Shown here: positions 60,542 through 64,000 of the stretch, in pieces
How positions within the stretch are numbered: the first letter of the stretch is position 1
How the letters are laid out: each line of letters starts with the position of its first letter
Source: Ichthyophonus hoferi
Taxonomy: Eukaryota > Opisthokonta > Ichthyosporea > Ichthyophonida > Ichthyophonidae
Direction of reading: 5' to 3'
DNA length: 64,000 nucleotides
Assembly: GCA_002751075.1 (NCBI GenBank)
Contig: NAOQ01000157.1
Span: 62,785 to 126,784 of the forward strand
Notes under the pieces: generated by a model
Told to the model about the DNA's origin: nothing
Seen by the model: the letters and a program-made list of their open reading frames with translations, nothing else
Databases searched by the model: none
Translations under genes and position numbers: made by a program

Positions 60542-63440
60542 ATGTCTAGCATGGATTATTCAGAAACAAGGGCTTGCTCTAAAACCTTTATTGGAGGATC
60601 CTGTTTTGCTTCCAGCCCGGCCAAGTTTGATATGACAAAGCGGGTACAACGTAAATCCCTACCCAATGCATCTTCTGGTACGCGTATTAATATGGCTACT
60701 CAGTCTAGACCAAGAAGTCTAAGTCTAAGCACCATGGCAAGCCCCAAAAACACCGCCAACGGATGCAAGACTTTATTGGTGGTATGCTTACCCTACTAAT
60801 TCCCTAGCACAAATTAATTTTGGAAACCCTTAACATAACTCCAAACACATACGTCATAAAATACTTAGTTTTCAAACCCTTAAATACTTATAATGAAAAA
60901 CATTTAAACCTGGCAATACAAAAATTCTGCTTACTTGCCTGCATTATACGCCGCACTACATAAATAAATATACAGACATTAAGCTATAAAAATGCTTGTT
61001 TATATCCACATCAGGGTAATTGATAGCCACACACGCGGTTATCATCATGCTCAAAATCCACAGATGTGCTAATACACAATAACCTAGTTGTACCAACACA
61101 GATATTTTTATGCCATAACTAACAATGTATAGATAATTTTCATTACGTTTGTATTAGTATGTTTTTTTTTTAACGTTGTAATCTTGAATCATTGCACATA
61201 TAATATAAGCAAACATAGAAGTACACTTCCAATCATCTTTTAAATTAGAGCCGATCTATAAATATATGTACAAGCACAACCATATTTGCCAACACACACT
61301 CCCCAAGACTTTGCGTCTACATTATGATTTATTTATTCTCTCCCAAGCTTTGATACCTTTTTTAGTTTTACTTAATATTTTTAACATATCTCAATCTTCA
61401 TTTGCATCCTCAAGTGTTTCATTAATTAGTCTATTCTTATTGACACCTTTCATTTATATATCATTCCCCCTATAACAATATGTTACAATAGGAACCCCCC
61501 ATTGCAACCAAATTAAACCCTCCTGACATTGGAGATATGCGTCTCCTGTCTAAAGATATGCACGATAAATGCACCCTTGTATCGGGCATTACGGATTTTA
61601 CCGTTGCGGCTGACACCAGCATGGTCAATAATTTGCCTTCCAATATTATAGCCTCACAGTTTATGAGCAACTACAATAAAGTAAAGGTATACGCACAGAT
61701 GTGGTTGCCTGAAGGATCGCCTCGGTATGTAATTGCGTGTACGTGAACACTTGCTAGTATAAATGGGAAAAGAACTTTAAGGATAGCCAGAAAATGGGAA
61801 GTAGCAACAAAGTAAAAAAGTGGATTAGGCAGATTAGTATACGTATGTCAAAATGAATTATTTTGGGTGGGACAAGGAAAAAGATAATATGTATATGCAA
61901 CGTTGTAAGTTTGGATATAGCAAAAAATAGTAATATATTATATTGTAGCGCTGCGTAATTACATAGGTGTACGCGTGCATGTCTGCATGTGCTTTGGGTA
62001 ACCTTGTGTTTTGCTTTGTTTGTTGAATTACAACCTGTATATATTGGTTTATAAGAGGCTACATCAGGGATTTTGGAAATACTGTGTAATCTATACAAGT
62101 ATTTGTAATTATTTACAATTTGATGCATTAAAATTAAAAACACATAACTACATAGGTCAATCAAAAGATTAAGAAGATCTACATGGTCACATGCCCATAT
62201 TTCTTGCAAAAATATTATTTTTCGTAAAACCAACAACTGTATCAATCCGAACTCCTGCTTATTCTCCCTTTTGTTGATTTATATTATATTAATTTTGCCT
62301 TTGTCTCTTAATGCCTCAACTACTTTCTAATTTTTTATTATCAACTTGTGTGATCATTTAGAGCACTCCTGTATATTTGTCACGGATTTGCAGAACACTC
62401 TGGGCGATATCAAGAACTGAGTCAATATTTCAACTCGTATGGTATGCTAGTCTGTTCGCATGACCATCAAGGACATGGACAAAGCCATGGAGATCGGGGC
62501 AATATACCAGAATATCGCACATATATTTACGATGTACTGCAGCATATTGACATAATAATGTCAATTTACCAAAACCTGCCATTGTTTCTATGGGGTCAGG
62601 GAATGGGTGGATGTATTGGTCTTACAATAGCAAGAAAACATCAAGATATATTCAAAGGTTTTATCTTCTTGGCTCCTATGGTCCTGTGAGTATTAATTTC
62701 TATAAATAAATGTCTTTTTATTGACACAAACAGTCATGATATTATATATTTAACTTAATATCCGTGCACATACACGTTCACGCCCAACTATAAATATTCT
62801 TATGTGACTTTTTATATATATTTTTGTGTGTATTTATAGATATAACCTTCAATGACTTTAAACGTTCCCTGTTGAGTCATTTCTTTTTCAATTACCTGTG
62901 CTATGTGGTAATTATTAATTGGTATATAAAGGCATATGCTAATGATTTAGAGAATAATTTTAGGAGAATAAGGTTGAGAGTCAGTAATATATTTAAAAAA
63001 GATAGATATAATTAAATGTTTGTTTGGTCCAATGTACTCATTACACAATACACATTTTATTTCCTAATCCTTCTGCATGATAAATTATACATTCATTGAT
63101 TTTCACCACAGGTTGTTTATTTTTGTGATTTTTCTACCCTCTGCCATTCATTTCACCAGCCTATTGACAAGTAACCAATTTGTTACTATTTTTCCTTCAT
63201 TTTTTTTATATGATATTATTTTCTTAATAAATGGCCAAATGTATGATATTGTGGAAAAACGTCTCTATTATATTATATAACTACCTGAGAAGGCTTGGAA
63301 GCTACTAATAATTAGTCCATTATTACAAAGATCGGACGTCTTAAAGGCTTCAAACTCCAGGCATTGGTTAACCAGCCTCAATCCCAGATCAAACATTGGT
63401 CACTTCGATGCCGAGTCCCTGTGTAGTGATTATGATGTTG
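60542..63440 (+). CDS. Monoglyceride-lipase-like alpha/beta hydrolase, nucleophile Ser absent, partial at right edge
   Basis: Exons are 60542-60781, 61492-61724 and 62362-62685 (in phase), with a probable further exon 63290-63440. The hydrolase part begins KVYAQMWLPEGSPRALLYIC and has the HG oxyanion-hole motif (CHGFAEHSGRY; human MGLL SHGAGEHSGRY), then SHDHQGHGQSHGDR, DVLQHIDIIM and GFIFLAPMVL. The nucleophile elbow reads LFLWGQGMGGCIG where MGLL has GHSMGG, so the catalytic serine is glycine (codon gga, 62600-62602). The first about 135 residues are a Ser/Thr- and Lys-rich extension without a recognised domain. The phase left by exon 3 (2) does not fit exon 63290, so a short exon (length 1 mod 3) is probably missing from my model. 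The 63290 exon, encoding SLNPRSNIGHFDAESLCSDYDV, aligns loosely with the lid region of MGLL. Catalytic Asp and His would lie past the window. MGLL family members cleave monoacylglycerols; this one may be a pseudoenzyme. Confidence 0.82.
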
Positions 63441-64000
63441 GTAAATATTTGCTTTCTATTTTATTCAAAATCTATCATAGCAATACCAAATATTTTAAAT
63501 GTTAGTGTAATGATTGGTTATTTGGAAGTTTATGAGCGTGACCTAAAAAATACCTTGTTTGAACACTTTGTAAATCCAATGTATATAAAGTATAAAATCT
63601 CTGCCCAAACACATACATAATTACGTATGTATATCCTAGTATGCTAGGGCGTGTGATTCTGGATATACATTAATAATCACATTTTTTTATATAATATTAG
63701 TACCTGTGCACTTATTAATTTTATCAAAATTTTGTTTGTGTTCTCATATTTATTTATTTTATATCATTGTAGCCGTTCATGCTAATATTCCTGTGGATAT
63801 AATTATGTCACTAAATATAATTTAGAATTTTTACTGGTATAAAACGTCTTGGATGTTTTTTCTCGGCAATTTTTTTAATTCTATTTTATTCAGATTTAAA
63901 TCCTGATTTTTAGGTTGTTATATTCCGTATCCCAAACAAGTATATGCCTTTCCTTTATTTATCCCATTTTATTTCATCAACCCAGTCCCAATTGTGTATA
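63441..64000. other. Right edge, probably intron of the hydrolase gene
   Basis: T-rich sequence after a GTAAAT donor. An acceptor-like site near 63770 could open a further exon, but its frame runs into a stop after about 17 codons and does not match the family convincingly. Confidence 0.35.

Noticed and set aside
61754-62245. 163-codon minus-strand frame
   Set aside because: It lies in an intron of the hydrolase gene on the opposite strand, with AT-driven hydrophobic composition and no motif.
1-64000. LTR, retrovirus-like or Polinton elements
   Set aside because: No paired terminal repeats, polymerase, integrase or capsid-like frame was recognised. The interspersed repeats seen are short and non-coding.

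Overview
The window reads as nuclear DNA of an animal, most likely an invertebrate or early-branching metazoan. It is AT-rich. Genes are split by GT-AG introns of about 130 to 1200 bases, and long intergenic stretches carry microsatellites and short interspersed repeats. The evidence is spliced, full-length orthologues of animal or pan-eukaryotic proteins (PELO, SYF2, UNC50, an MiT/TFE factor) and part of a tRNA-Asn gene. I see no bacterial operons, no CRISPR array and no recognisable retroelement polymerase. I cannot name the species.

Layout, left to right. (1) 1-16.4 kb is gene-poor. It has two diverged tandem duplications (541-1290 and 5100-5895), a possible small spliced membrane-protein fragment (2617-3083), a cluster of an unnamed interspersed repeat with a foldback element (11.4-13.8 kb), and an assembly gap flanked by a 203-bp duplication (14.7-15.6 kb). 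(2) 16.4-20.1 kb, plus strand: a seven-exon bHLH-leucine-zipper factor closest to USF. (3) 22.2-28.3 kb, plus strand: nine-exon PELO. (4) 37.0-31.3 kb, minus strand: an MITF/TFE-family bHLH-ZIP factor with a 33-glutamine run. (5) 39.6-41.0 kb: two more copies of the interspersed repeat. (6) 45.2-41.6 kb, minus strand: seven-exon SYF2. (7) 50.8-48.1 kb, minus strand: five-exon UNC50. (8) About 52.2-52.5 kb: a gap that cuts off the 5' half of a tRNA-Asn gene. (9) 57.8-54.6 kb, minus strand: an apparently intronless 1077-residue glutamine-rich protein with a RING finger and four repeated Cys/His modules. (10) 60.5 kb to beyond the right edge, plus strand: a monoglyceride-lipase-like alpha/beta hydrolase whose nucleophile elbow reads GQGMGG instead of GxSxG.

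The genes do not form a pathway. Most are single-copy housekeeping genes (ribosome rescue, splicing, Golgi/ER trafficking). The two bHLH-ZIP genes on either side of PELO belong to families that bind E-boxes, but any functional link is speculation. The strongest candidates for something undescribed are the RING plus four-module protein, the apparently nucleophile-less hydrolase, and the short-zipper MiT/TFE factor with a 20-nt exon just before its basic region. All exon boundaries were read by eye from splice signals, reading frame and remembered homologues, without alignments or transcript data.
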